A stretch of DNA of 64,000 bases, from positions 7,133,501 through 7,197,500 of the forward strand of contig JAFFSR010000218.1 in NCBI GenBank assembly GCA_017163975.1, in the 5' to 3' direction. Made by a program: the position numbers and the translations under genes. Shown here piece after piece: positions 50,209 through 61,699 of this stretch. The notes beneath the pieces are model-generated. The model had not been told where the DNA came from. It searched no databases and saw only the letters and a program-made list of their open reading frames with translations. Within the stretch, counting starts at the first letter, position 1. The number at the start of each line of letters is the position of its first letter. The stretch comes from Anastatus disparis. Lineage: Eukaryota > Arthropoda > Insecta > Hymenoptera > Eupelmidae.

Positions 50209-50580
50209 TTTCAAGCTGTTATTTAATTTTCAATCGTTAGCAATGATGGTAGTACAGGTCAAGGCGATCACCTTCCTCTTTGTATAGTGACAGTCATCCG
50301 ACTATTGGAACCCTTTTAGTCAGCTTGACTGGGGCCGATCCCCACGTTTTTGTGACTGCGCGAGGACGGCCCCTGACTCTTTTAATTTCATCGATTCCCA
50401 GAGATTACCTTTTGAATTTGTCACTTGATCCAGCAACTATCCTTTCGCAAACTTTTCCAAATTCAACGATGCTTGTCAATTTCATTCAGATATCAAAACA
50501 AGTAATCGTAGTAACAATTTATAACAATATTGCCTTTTTCTTATATCCTGAAGCTTCTTGGAATATGATAAAGCTTATAA
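50209..50580 (-). other. RB1CC1: FIP200 5' leader, less AT-rich segment
   Basis: Sequence just upstream of the ATG is clearly richer than the flanks up to about 50510, as expected for transcribed leader. A donor-like AAG|GTAATC at 50409-50404 and an acceptor-like AACAG just before the ATG would allow a spliced leader. TATAAG motifs lie near 50577. The start site is not resolved. Confidence 0.35.
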
Positions 50581-51309
50581 CATTCTAGGAGATCAATGTC
50601 GTTTTTAAATCAGCAGTTTCGCTTAATAATTAACAGGAGAATCTCTTAGGAACCTTGCTTAAATAAATTTCTTTTGTTTTTTAATATAAAACTTGTTCTT
50701 GACTAGTTAAACTCTTTTTTCTTTCCAAAAAAAAATCATCTACAAATTCTCGAACAGTAGAAAATAAAATCTCTTGCAACTCTTTATTTAATACAATATT
50801 TATAACAGCCTTAAGTTGAGTTATATAAAAGAAACATCACCCCTTCCTCTTCTTCCTGTTGCTTCACCTACGACAGATAAAAGTTTCACCTTTAATTATT
50901 TCAAAGTACACAATTAAATCACACTTATTTTTACTTTTTGAACAAATTATTTAAACAAACACCAAAACATCATTTTCTAAATAAATTTTCTTTTTTAATA
51001 ATCAAAAAAGTATCTACAAAAAAAATAAAAACAAAAGAAAAAGAAAATAATGAACCCTCCAAGCCCTTTAAAACATCATATATACTCCATGATGCACCGA
51101 ACAACCTAGACGTAAACATCGACACCATCGATTTGTAATCCCTCTCTCAAAAGACCATTTTTTTTTTCTCTCCCCCTCACCATTTTTATTTTGAACCAAC
51201 AATCGACTGTCGCTCTACATTATTTTACTCTATAACAATAAAATATCAACATTGACACGACAGGTGCATCGTTGTCGACGACAGAATGAACAAAAAAGAA
51301 AAGGAAAAA

Positions 51310-51545
51310 AGTTAAAGTTCTTACACGCACAGTAACGAGCGAGCGAACACTGAGCCGCTCTCCGAGAGAGAGCCCCGAGCGAATCGATAAAGAAAAGAGT
51401 GCATCAACGAAATGTTATATGCAGTCTACGTATATATACACATTAAATATATGTATACATACATATATACAACACCCGTTCTCGCTCTCTCTATACTCGA
51501 CGCGCTTGGACTTGTCAAGCAGCCGATCAGCTGCTTGGCAAAACA
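51310..51545 (-). promoter_or_regulatory. Candidate upstream promoter / leader exon of FIP200
   Basis: A CpG-richer patch (51330-51395) with GAGCGAGCGAACACTGAGCCG. On the minus strand it ends at a donor-like GTAAGA near 51324. About 140 bases upstream is a 12-bp hairpin, TTG-T-CAAGCAGC with GCTGCTTG-G-CAA (51513-51540). A/T-rich TATA-like runs lie between. It could be the first non-coding exon and promoter of FIP200. Confidence 0.3.
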
Positions 51546-51699
51546 AAGCGAATTTGCTTTTCTGTCTCTTTCTTTTTTTTATTGCTGATTCCTTTTTTCG
51601 TATAAAGCTTGGGTACAAATGACGCAAAAAATATAATGAAACTTTTATCGTCAGTTAGATATATTACTCACCTATGAAACAAACCTTCGTAATATGTGT

Positions 51700-52847
51700 T
51701 TCAGGTTAAAAAACTTCAACGATATTATTAACAGAATATGTATGTCGTCCTCTTGGTAAAAAGTTACGTGTGTATATATATGTGTTTCTGTGTGCGAGAC
51801 TCTCCTCTATGCGTCGAATCACAACAAACACGAAAAACCAAGCCTTTCTCTCTCTCACTCTTGCTTGCTTGCTCTCTCTCTCTTATACACACTGTATTGA
51901 AACGAGAAACGCTGTGTTTCTGCGGAGAGTCGAGAAAAGAACAAAGAAGACTCGAAAAACCGACTGCTCTCCGGAGGCTTCCTTTATTGTAAGACTTGGA
52001 CACGGTGAGCAAATTATAAAAAGAAAAAAAAAAAGAAAGAAACGAATGGAAAAACAATGACGCGTCGGCGATTTTATTATATTGTTGGCACTTGAAAAAA
52101 ATAATTAAAATGCAAACTATACAACGTTAGGTAGAGATTTTAAAAAAAAAAGGTAGAGAAAATCTTTCTTTACGTTATATACGAGATTTTTCTCTCTCTC
52201 TATTTTGTATATTTTTATTGATAATAACACGCACAATAACACACCGCACTTTAATTAATACACTTGTGTGTGTTAGGTGTATATGCTGTACACCTATGTG
52301 TGTGTGTATTTTTTAATATATATATATACAAACACTACGCGACGTATAGCGGACGCGCAGTTCGTGTCTTTTTGTTTCTCTTGCTGAGAGATATATCTCG
52401 GCCTTCCTTCGCCGATCGCCAGCTGTTCACTGAAGAGACAAACGCTGCTGCGCGTACGGAGAATAGAATGCCTTGCTTGCTTTTGCTCTCTCTCCCTACT
52501 CCGCCTGCTATTTCCTTCTTCTTCTGGCTCGTTCTTTTTCTATATACCTCTAATACACCACGACGCAGATAATCGTGCGCAGAAGAGAAACAGAGAGAGA
52601 GAGAGCGAGAGAGAAACCTTTTTTTGCCCTATGTTTACTATCTTTGTTTAAGTGCGCAGCGTTGCGCTGCTGTTGTGTGTATATGCGTTGTTGTCGAGTC
52701 TACCTACATACATATATATATACCATACTTTGTGTATGTATTATATATACATGTGCTCGCTTTACTTTTGCTTCGGCGCTTTAAATTCGTTTCCAAGCGA
52801 TTTTAGCTTTGTATCTCGTTCGGCTGGACGGCGTTTGTTGTTTTTAG
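51700..52847. other. Promoter-like, CpG-richer region
   Basis: Contains TC-rich runs (51840-51890), a CpG-rich segment (52338-52480, GCGACGTATAGCGGACGCGC), an AG microsatellite (52589-52613) and plus-strand donor-like sites at about 52003 (ACACG|GTGAGC). It may be a divergent promoter between FIP200 and an unidentified plus-strand gene. No coding sequence is certain. Confidence 0.35.
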
Positions 52848-52889
52848 ATGCTTTCAACGACATCTTTGATTAGAACGCCGGCTAGATTG
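52848..52889 (+). CDS. Candidate first coding exon of an unidentified plus-strand gene
   Basis: A pyrimidine-rich stretch ending TTTTTAG precedes ATG. The 14 codons MLSTTSLIRTPARL follow, then the donor GTAACT. The peptide has Arg, Ser, Thr and Leu but no acidic residue, as in mitochondrial targeting sequences. Unspliced, the frame ends after 22 codons. I found no further exons. It may be chance. Confidence 0.2.
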
Positions 52890-53339
52890 GTAACTAATTT
52901 TTGCGGCTGTCGTTGAGAGAATATTTTTTTGTTGAAATTTTTTTTATTTAATTGTATAGGGATGACAACTGATAATAATGTTTATTACTTGTAGAAAAAT
53001 GATATAAGTTTTTTTAGAAATTAGGTAAATTATGGAAATATTTGATTTTAGTAATGAAAAAAGGCGAGAAAAAATTTTAATGTCAATTGATATTAGAAAT
53101 AAACGAACTAGGAATATATGTAATACCATGAATTGTTTATAGAAAATTTAAAATATTCTAATCAACTCTTTTTTGTACTAATTACACTATATTATATCAT
53201 AAATTGTGCATTAAAAAATAGAATTCATTAAAAATATTCAGTCTAAAAATTATTGGATACCGTATATATAATTCAAATAAACAATTTGAAAATTCAACAG
53301 TTTTTTTCAGAACGTAAAATTCTAATAAACTTTTGAACG

Positions 53340-53640
53340 AGATTGTCAAGCTATCCTGTTGCCAGGTCGACGAAAAAAGTTTTTTTTTCGGGGATCAGGT
53401 AGTAGCAGCAATCTTAAAGACGTTTAGGTTATATACATATAACGATGCTGCTTTTTAGAAAAGAAGTTTAGTTTTCGGGTGTATCTGAACCACGCGGTCA
53501 GATACCACTTCCTATCTCTCTTTCTCTCTTATGCTTCCTTTATCTCTTTTTCTTTTTCATAAATGGAAAATTTTCCAAAGCAAAGGAGATCTTTTAGACA
53601 AAAGATGGTGACCGACGAGATAAATATATTTGGGGGAAGT
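53340..53640. other. Higher-complexity island with two hairpins
   Basis: AGCAGCA (53404-53410) pairs with TGCTGCT (53446-53452) around an inner GTTATA/TATAAC stem. GTATCTGA (53481-53488) pairs with TCAGATAC (53498-53505) around ACCACGCGG. No open frame. Possibly regulatory or non-coding RNA sequence. Confidence 0.35.
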
Positions 53641-54162
53641 AGTACAGTATAGTTAGAAAGTAATAAATGAAGCAAAAAACTATGCGAATTGTTCATTGTC
53701 GTTATTAAATTTGGAATATGATTCGAATGAAATATTTATGAGTGTCTAAGAAGTATATTTTTAAAAAATTTAAACTCTAATATATTTTTGTATGCAAAAG
53801 TATAATTTTCAAGTACAGTTGCTATATTTACATATTTATTACGAATAAATTAAAAAAAAAACATAATAGAAACTATTCACAGTTAAATTTTGACACATGC
53901 TGTAAGTTTCAAATTATCATCGATAAGCTTATTGAAAGAAAAACATTAAAGAAAAAAAACTGTAAATATGTATTTTACCGATAACAATGAAGTGCGTGAT
54001 GAGAGAGAAAACACTGGCTTTACGATGAGAATCTCATTTTTCATTTTTTTTTTTCTTACCGGTTCTCGTGCCAAATGCACAAGCAAATATAAAATCCGAA
54101 GTGAAATTCGTGTAATAACAGGCTAAGAATCAAAGAGGAAGACATGAAAAGAATATACTCAC

Positions 54163-54240
54163 CTCTTTGAAAGCAAAGAAAGAAAAAAACGAAAGGGTTC
54201 TCCTTCATACATCTTTCGGCATGAAATTCATGATGTTTCT
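54163..54240 (-). other. Exon-like segment, minus strand
   Basis: GATTTCAG precedes 78 bases that end CAAAGAG before the strong donor GTGAGTAT. Only one frame is open. It could be an additional non-coding FIP200 leader exon or part of another gene. Confidence 0.25.
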
Positions 54241-54980
54241 CTGAAATCATCGATCGAAGATTTATCGATGTTAAGGTTAGTTTTTAACCATTTTTGTTTA
54301 GCTTATGCGATTTTTATAACCTTTTATGAAGGTTAAGTACGTACGTATACACACAATATTTCGTTACGTTTAGTAAAATGAAGACTTTTAATTTTACAAT
54401 TTGGAGAAAAAGAATGACTATTTTTATTTAAAAAATATACTGTAATTTAAATATTAAAAATTGGTTTCATTAATAATTTAATAACAAACAAATTTTTAAG
54501 AGATCACATTGCGATCGTCATCTTAATATTTACAATAATGAATTATTTTTTTTAACTTGAGAATAGTACAAGCAATAATATGGAAAGTGTTTTCAAAAAT
54601 ATCAAAGGGGCAATAGTTGCATCAAATTTTCATAGTAAAAAGACGATGTTCCTGTTCACGTTTAAAATTTAAAATATCCAAATTTTTCTAAACAATGCAT
54701 ATAAAACCTTCATTATAAGAATTGATTTTCAATTAATTACAACAATTTGTAGTATTATAAATCGAGCTACACCAAGTTCATTTACATGAAAAAGAAAAAT
54801 TAGCTACCTTTCCTCATAACGAAACAAAAAACATGAAAATTCAAGAGTTTAGAAAAAAATTTAAATACCTGGCGGTTTACGTAATGCGCAGGCGCATTCG
54901 CATCTTTAAAGTAACCTCTCGCTCTAATCTACCTCCTGCTGCTGCTACTGCATCGAGTTTAGATGCTTTTCCCGTATATC

Positions 54981-54982
<2 letters not shown>

Positions 54983-55058
<76 letters not shown>
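54983..55058. repeat. (TA)n microsatellite, about 38 units
   Basis: The longest simple repeat in the window. It produces artificial Tyr-Ile frames on both strands. Confidence 0.97.
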
Positions 55059-55060
<2 letters not shown>

Positions 55061-56064
55061 CGCGTGTACACGAACGAATTTCCCCAAGTTCTCCACCTTT
55101 TTTCAAGCTATAGATTTTATATATTTCCACATCGACGACGCTTAGGCTTAGTCTTGTTGTATTTCTATTACTATTTTACTACAGCGGATAAATGGCGTCG
55201 TAAATTTTCTGCATCCTATTTTCGGGGGAGCGAAAGAGAGAGGCGAAAATTTGTCGTGTCGTATAACCCTCCGGGTAACTACGTAGTATCTTTATTTTTT
55301 TTTTTTGCTTCTATTTTGTACTGCGTATATATTTTAGGTTCGGATGCCAGACAATATTGAATCGAATGATAGAGCAGATAGGACAGATGGTTACGCGAAG
55401 GAAATGTAATATTGCAATTGATTTTTTGAAGTTAAAATCATGAGATTTTGCTATTTTTTTGAATTATTGTTACTGTTATTTGAACTAACATGTAAGATTT
55501 GAATATTGACGTTTATTCAATAAAATGTGTCTTTAATATTTTCACATTGACGTTATTGTTTTAATAAATTTTAACTTTATTAGCGCATTTCTTACATTTT
55601 ATTTACAAATAGAGTCGTTGCCAAAGTCAGAAAAGAGCTAATAAATGAACGGAAAGTATCAAAATAAATAATATTTATTTGAAACAATTTTAAGTTACAC
55701 AAAAATAAACATTTGAAAATTCATCTCATTCCGAATAGATAATGTCATTTTCAATAATGCCAAATCTTTTCTTCGAATTTTTTTCTTCTGATTTTCTTAA
55801 GGGTGTTTGAATCACTGTCGGTGTTTTGTAATCTCGACATAATGATAAAAATTAAAATAATCAAAAATCTTTGAATAAATCTTTGAATCTTATTTAAGTG
55901 TATCTCGACATATGTACGGTGAAACCGTTTGAAATTTGGTTTTATCAATTTGGGTAAAAACTAACCCATCCCAAAATTTCAGAAAATTTTTTATTAGTCA
56001 AATTTTTGCTCATACTACCTTAAAATCTTTGGTTTAGTATTTTTCATCGATGAATGATATTTAC

Positions 56065-56343
56065 CTAATAAATATGTACTCCAAATTACAAATGCAAGGG
56101 AAATCCGAATTGTACGTCTAGCATCACCGATAAAGGATAAAAGTTAAAATTTATGTATAATTCTTATTTTAAATATTGTATACTAAAATTGTTCAAATAA
56201 TTAAAACAATGTGTTTTTTCACTTACCAATTTCTGTACTTGAACCTAATTTTGTGTTTTACACACATTAATGAAAGACACAGAATTGAACCCAGCATAGT
56301 AACCAGGACACATGCTGCTGAGAAGTTTAAAAACATCTGTTCT
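56065..56343 (-). other. Pair of exon-like islands, minus strand
   Basis: 56343-56227 (acceptor CATTTAG, donor GTAAGTG) and 56117-56065 (acceptor with pyrimidine tract ending GATGCTAG, donor GTAAAT). In one frame the first encodes hydrophobic NFSAACVLVTMLGSILCLSL and the second TIRISLAFVIWSTYLL, both membrane-helix-like. Joining them in those frames creates a TGA. Perhaps a pseudogene, a different junction, or chance in AT-rich DNA. Confidence 0.2.
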
Positions 56344-56736
56344 CTAAATGATATTCAGAATCAGCAATATCTAACACCACCAGAAAAACTTTTACGTTAC
56401 TCACCAAAAGCACATCTGTCACGAATAAGTTTTTTATTTATTAGCCTATTTGAAAATTTTTTTAGTCAACGTGAATGATTTTTAACCAGAATTTGAAATT
56501 TATTTAATTTTGTTTAAATAGTTCTATTTGAAATAAAAAAAACGTTAAAGATCATTAGCAACATTCCACTGTCACTTAATAAAACAAGAAGTGACGGAAA
56601 AGCTGGTTTGAAAATAGAAATAGTTGAAACGAAAAAAGACATAAAAGCTTTCTAAAGAAAAAATGAGAATTGCGAAAAGAAAAATCACAGAATTATTTAT
56701 TGCTCTTATTATCAATGAAACACTTGTAATATTATA

Positions 56737-56932
56737 CAAGGTGTTTAAAAAATAATACCTTCTCCATTGTATCTCCGCAATTGCATCATTTCCGGGAAAA
56801 AATAAACCGAATAAATGTTTAATCATTTAATAACCTTGAATTTGATCGTGAACCTTATACTTCGCAACTTCTATTTAGTTTCTTTTTTTTCAACACCGAG
56901 ATAGAAAGGTTCATTAGTTTTTGAACACCCTG
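56737..56932. mobile_element. Mariner-type MITE
   Basis: A 196-bp element with left end CAAGGTGTTTAAAAAATAAT and right end complementary to CAGGGTGTTCAAAAACTAAT, flanked by TA on both sides. Similarity continues inward (ACCTT...TATCTC). These ends are typical of mariner-family elements. No transposase frame, so it is non-autonomous. Confidence 0.8.
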
Positions 56933-56939
56933 TAGTATT

Positions 56940-57840
56940 ATTTACCGTGGAAATGATAGTTATTATTTCATCGTCCATTATTTTACCTGTTATAAATCCA
57001 GGAAAAAATTGATGATTTCTGGTGAAAAAGTATCGCGTTATTTCTTACTTTGCACTTACAGAACTTGTGTACTTTACTGTAAAATAAAAATTTACAAAAT
57101 TAACACTTTTGTTTGAAGGGAAAATACTTTGTTTCTCAACCGAAAATTGCGAAATTATTCAAAACTACATATATTTTTTATTCATTCGATTGTTTAGTAC
57201 TTTATCAAAACCAGGAAACTAATCCTAGTTAGCACCCAACTTTTTGGATTATTTACTCCAGTAGTCAAAACGTAATTGATTCTCATGATAGATAAAACTT
57301 TTATCGCGAGCTTAATTCCAAACGAAATTTGTTTTCGTCTATTTTTAGCGCTCCGAATTTAGTAACTCGTATAAGCGAAAAAAAAAAATATTATTCAAAC
57401 CCAGCGTTATTTTTAATGCACTCGATATGAAAATCTATTAGATAAAATACCAGAGATAAAATTGAGTCTACTTATATAACAATGCCCCATTATGGTTTAT
57501 CAATTTCGATCGACATTTTCTGAATATTGAAAGCGTTTACGTGAAAAGAAATATCGATTTGTTTCGTGAAAAAAACAAAATGAATATAAAAAAATAATAA
57601 AAGAGAGAAGAAACGTTCCATGTCAATCATTATTTATTGAACTAAAAATTCTCTCCTATGTATTAACAACAATCAACTCTAATTTGCTTTAATCTCGATT
57701 CGACGCACGTGTCATATATACTCGTACATAACTATAAATATGTACTTTATTATTTGACTTATTAGCTTTTTTTTTAGTCTCTTGTTTAAAAGATAACATT
57801 ATAATGTTAACATTTTGACCGTACGATTATGCACCGGTCT
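56940..57840. other. Intergenic, nothing recognised
   Basis: AT-rich sequence with no supported gene or RNA. Confidence 0.6.
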
Positions 57841-57862
57841 ATTTAGAAACTCCGTGCGATAA

Positions 57863-57880
57863 AGAAGAAGAAGAAGAAGA
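57863..57880. repeat. (GAA)n microsatellite
   Basis: Six GAA units, followed by further GAAGAAGAT-type copies to about 57940. Confidence 0.9.
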
Positions 57881-58303
57881 TGGGAGAAGAAAAAATAAAT
57901 AAGTATAATAAAAGAAGAAGATGGTTCAAAGAAGAAGAGCATAAGTTACTGCCTTGCAATCAACCTTTTTTCCATGTGCACTTTTAGCTATACACTCTGC
58001 ATGGGGATATCGACCTCGTAACCCAGTTTAAAGACACACACACTGCGCGTACGTACGTTTTCTAATCGAGTGCAATTTTCGCGTTTTTTTTTTCTTTGGT
58101 TTTTTTTTGTTTTGTTTTCTAAGTACATAATCTTGATAGTTTCCGGAGTCGATGAAACTTGTTTCACCTTATTAGTGTTTTTTCTTTGTTTTATGTATTT
58201 TCTTTTTTTCTTTTTGGTTTTGAGGCGACGCGGTGTAAAATAAGTACACATCATCGGCGTCCAGTGTTAGGTGCATACTCATTCATTCAGTTTAATTTGT
58301 ACA

Positions 58304-58317
58304 ATGGCCGCAACGAC
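58304..58317 (+). CDS. Candidate first coding exon (very weak)
   Basis: A TCAGT initiator-like motif (58287-58291) is followed by ACAATGGCC, a good animal start context. After 14 coding bases (MAAT-) comes the donor GTGAGA. The surroundings are less AT-rich than average. No downstream exon was found. Confidence 0.15.
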
Positions 58318-58399
58318 GTGAGACTAAGCGCGTTTGCTTATATAGTGTATAAGGATCGTGTGCTGGCTTCGATTGATAAAGAGCTTTGAGCGTACTGGA

Positions 58400-61300
58400 T
58401 TCTTTTTGTTTTTAAGTGTCTTTTAAAATGATAAATAAAATTTCATTTTAATTTCATTCTGGTGCTAAAATTTTTATTTTTTTAAAATTGTTTAGAAATT
58501 TAAAAAACTATATTATTATTAAAATATAAAAAAATATACAAATCAGTGGACGAATTAAATTTTTTGTACCATAATATTAAATAAGCTTAAAAAATTATGT
58601 AAACATTATCAAATCGAAAATATTATGATTTTGACACTTTCGTAATATGCATTTGTTTTGATACAAATTATTCCGCGAGTTATATAAGTTTACAGAATTT
58701 TTATTAGTTTTTGTGAAAACTACGACTTGATTTAAAATTTCCATCAAACAACAAACTTTTACGTATGAACTTAAACATCAACAAGTGTATGACATGCGCA
58801 CTCTAAAGTAGTAAAATTTAATATTTACAATGTTATCTTTCTTAAACTTTTCTAATCATCAAAACATGGAAATACCACACCTGAAGAGGAATAACAAAAG
58901 TAGAAAATATGAAAACAATTTTATGACAATAGAATAAATTTGTCAAACAAACGAAAAACACTAGCAGACTAACATAAGGATTTGCTGAACAATAAAGAGC
59001 TTCAGAATCACAAAAAGAAAAAAAAAAGAAATTTATTAGCTAATAATTATTATCATTCTAAAATCGTTCGATCATCAGATATACGCATAAAACGATGAAA
59101 TCAATTGCCGTTCTATACTGATTCATAAATAATCTCTTTTGAAAATGATTATTTCGTCATTTGAACTCGCGTACTACAAGCGCTAAAGTTCGCTCGGGCA
59201 ACTTTTCCTCACTGCTCGACGATATGTATCGTTACGACTTCTTTTTTTTTTACTTCTATACTTTTTTTCTTCCTTTTTTTAATGCAAAAGACCAAGCAGC
59301 GACGCAATATTTCTTTGTTTTATGCACGTATGATTAATTATCGTTGTGCAATTAATTTAAAATACAAAACTGTTTCTTTGATAATGAGGAAAGAGAAAAA
59401 AAAAATGACGTGTACAGAGGGGAAATTGTACAGGTAATATATTGTATTTTTAATTGTAGTAACATGCTTGATTTTGCATAAAAAATTGCTGCATTGATGC
59501 TACGATAAATATGGTAATTTTCACCTCGCGCACAATAAAAATCGAATGTATCACAAAGTTTCGCAACAAAACGTATTTGTTTTACATACGGAACGTATCC
59601 TCGCGTAATGAACAAAAAAAATTGAATCGATTTTAATTCCTTTGAGAAAAATTTTAATCATCGAATTAAATTATCAATTTTCCCGCGTATTTCTCTTTTT
59701 TTTTTTTATAAATTTTGTAATTGATCGATCGGGAATCGGAAAACTAGATTAAACATTTATGACGTTGCGTCATTAATTGCGCAATAAAAAACTATCGAAC
59801 AATAAAAATTACCAATTTTCATTAACATAAAACTAACGATACATTGCTATAGCTACAATTTATAATTACAAGCAATAAACGATTAAAAACTTAATGAACG
59901 AAATATCTTAAACTTTCTAGATACATTAATATGTATAAAAAAAAAGAAAGAATCGCAATCTTCGTATCGGTCAACGTCCTTCAACTCGTTAATCCATGAG
60001 AAAATGATATTTTCGAAACTTTTGTTTACTAATGCCTTTCTATTTAACTGTAACAATGTATTTTTTTTTAATTTTGTTTTTTTTTGTGTACTTTTTTTTG
60101 ATAGGGTGGGATTAATTGTTTCGTTTGAAAAATGAAAAATCGAGCAAAGACATTGACACTAAAAATAAAGGAAGATAATGTATGTGTGAGAATTATGGTA
60201 AAATGTAAGCTTCTCACGTATACGTTTGACATTGTAATCCAAATCCAAAAACAAAAATCTAAAATGAAAAATGTACTTTTTATATATTGCTCAATCATTT
60301 TTGTTTATTAAGACGTTGATTGTATTTGGCTATTGAAGTAGCCAAAATACTTTTAACAATGACTGATCATATTGTTGAACAATAATTGATTGTATAATTA
60401 TTTTAAAATCAATTTATAGAAAATTATGAAAAAACTCAATCATAATTTTTAAATGATAAAAAACCTATTTTACTGGAAAAATTTTTTAAATATCATTTGT
60501 AATCCTAAAAATAAAAAAAAATAATAAGATTTCAAATTTTTTGTTTTAAAATTTTATAAATAAATTTTAGTTTGAGATGCTTATAGAAAATTGCAGTGTA
60601 TGGGATGATAATTATAATTTTAATTACCACTCATTTTTTTTGTAAATTTATTTGAATTCGTAAATACGAATTTTATCAAAGACTAGAGCTAGAAAAATGC
60701 CTTGCATTAAATTAATTAAAGGAAGAAAAAAAAGAGTAACTACGCAGAAAGTATTTGAATGTAAATACAAGTGGCTATTCCAGCCTTGTAAATAAAAAGC
60801 CAAACATTAAAATGTCATAATAAATATCAAGATTATCTTTTGTGTTTATTAGTAATATGTTTACGTTCTTCGGTTTTTATGTTTATTTTTTTTTTCTCCA
60901 TAAAATTGCGCAGTTACCTTTTAACAAGTAACTTCCGATTCGAAAAAAAAACTTTCACGAAATTCGTGAGTATGTATAAGAAAAGATATAAAAACTCGCT
61001 GCGTATGGTTGCATTCGTAATTAGTGACGTTTATAACGAAAATTTAAATTTTCACTATTTAGTCTCGTCATATAATCACCCGACTAACTTCTCATGTCTA
61101 CATAAACGTTTAATTTATACGTATGTGTGTGTGTGTCTTGAAATTGCGCCGTTTCTCTTTAAAGTTCTTTTTCATTTCCCCACCTTGCTTCTATTATATA
61201 CGGAGCACGTGGCCAGTGTGATCGAAACGCTGAATTTTTAAGATATTATAATAGTAAAGTGTGTAGTAAACCAAAACTTATTCTTTTTTTTTGTTATTAT

Positions 61301-61480
61301 TGGTAAGCTATTTTACCAAAAAATGACAAAAATAAAATTTTTCGATGATAATTAATTTTTGTATTTTATTATATAACGAGTTTAGATTTCACGATTCTTT
61401 CAAATTTTAGAAAATTCTTTCATCATTTCAAGCGCGGATTTTAATATTTATTTTCCCCCCAGCATGATTTATACGTGTAT
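58400..61480. other. Intergenic, no gene seen
   Basis: AT-rich. A 10-bp hairpin TATTTGGCTA/TAGCCAAAATA lies at 60323-60349, and a CpG-richer spot at about 59165-59240. No convincing coding sequence on either strand. Confidence 0.55.
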
Positions 61481-61499
61481 TTATCATTTTTTTAACCTA

Positions 61500-61690
61500 A
61501 ACAACAAAATTTAGCGAGCGTTTATTTATCACGCGATTCGAGAGGTTTGCTTAGCGCGCGTGCTTCGGCTGTTTGTATTATATACCTGTACCGAGAGCGC
61601 AATAATAACGTTTTGATAATCTCACGTGGCGTGAGTGAAAGAGGAACAAATTATCATCGTCGCCGATGACAACTCGCGGATTATGCTGGT
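61500..61690. promoter_or_regulatory. CpG-richer island
   Basis: Contains GCGCGCGTGCTTCGGC, CTCACGTGGCGTGAG (a small stem with an E-box) and CATCGTCGCCGATG. It stands out from AT-rich flanks. It might be an enhancer or the promoter of a neighbouring gene. Confidence 0.3.
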
Positions 61691-61699
61691 GTATGGAAG

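Noticed and set aside
50280..50588. 102-residue plus-strand frame next to the FIP200 start
   Set aside because: It overlaps the probable FIP200 leader in antisense and shows no domain.
53396..53416. let-7-like string AGGTAGTAG
   Set aside because: Only nine bases match the let-7 5' end and the surrounding sequence does not form a let-7-like precursor.
54833..55360. 175-residue plus-strand frame, the longest in the right flank
   Set aside because: It is held open by the (TA)n microsatellite (Tyr-Ile repeat) and has no recognisable domain.
56176..56478. 100-residue plus-strand frame
   Set aside because: Composition is fairly protein-like but no family was recognised, and better splice signals lie on the other strand. 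Not enough to call a gene.
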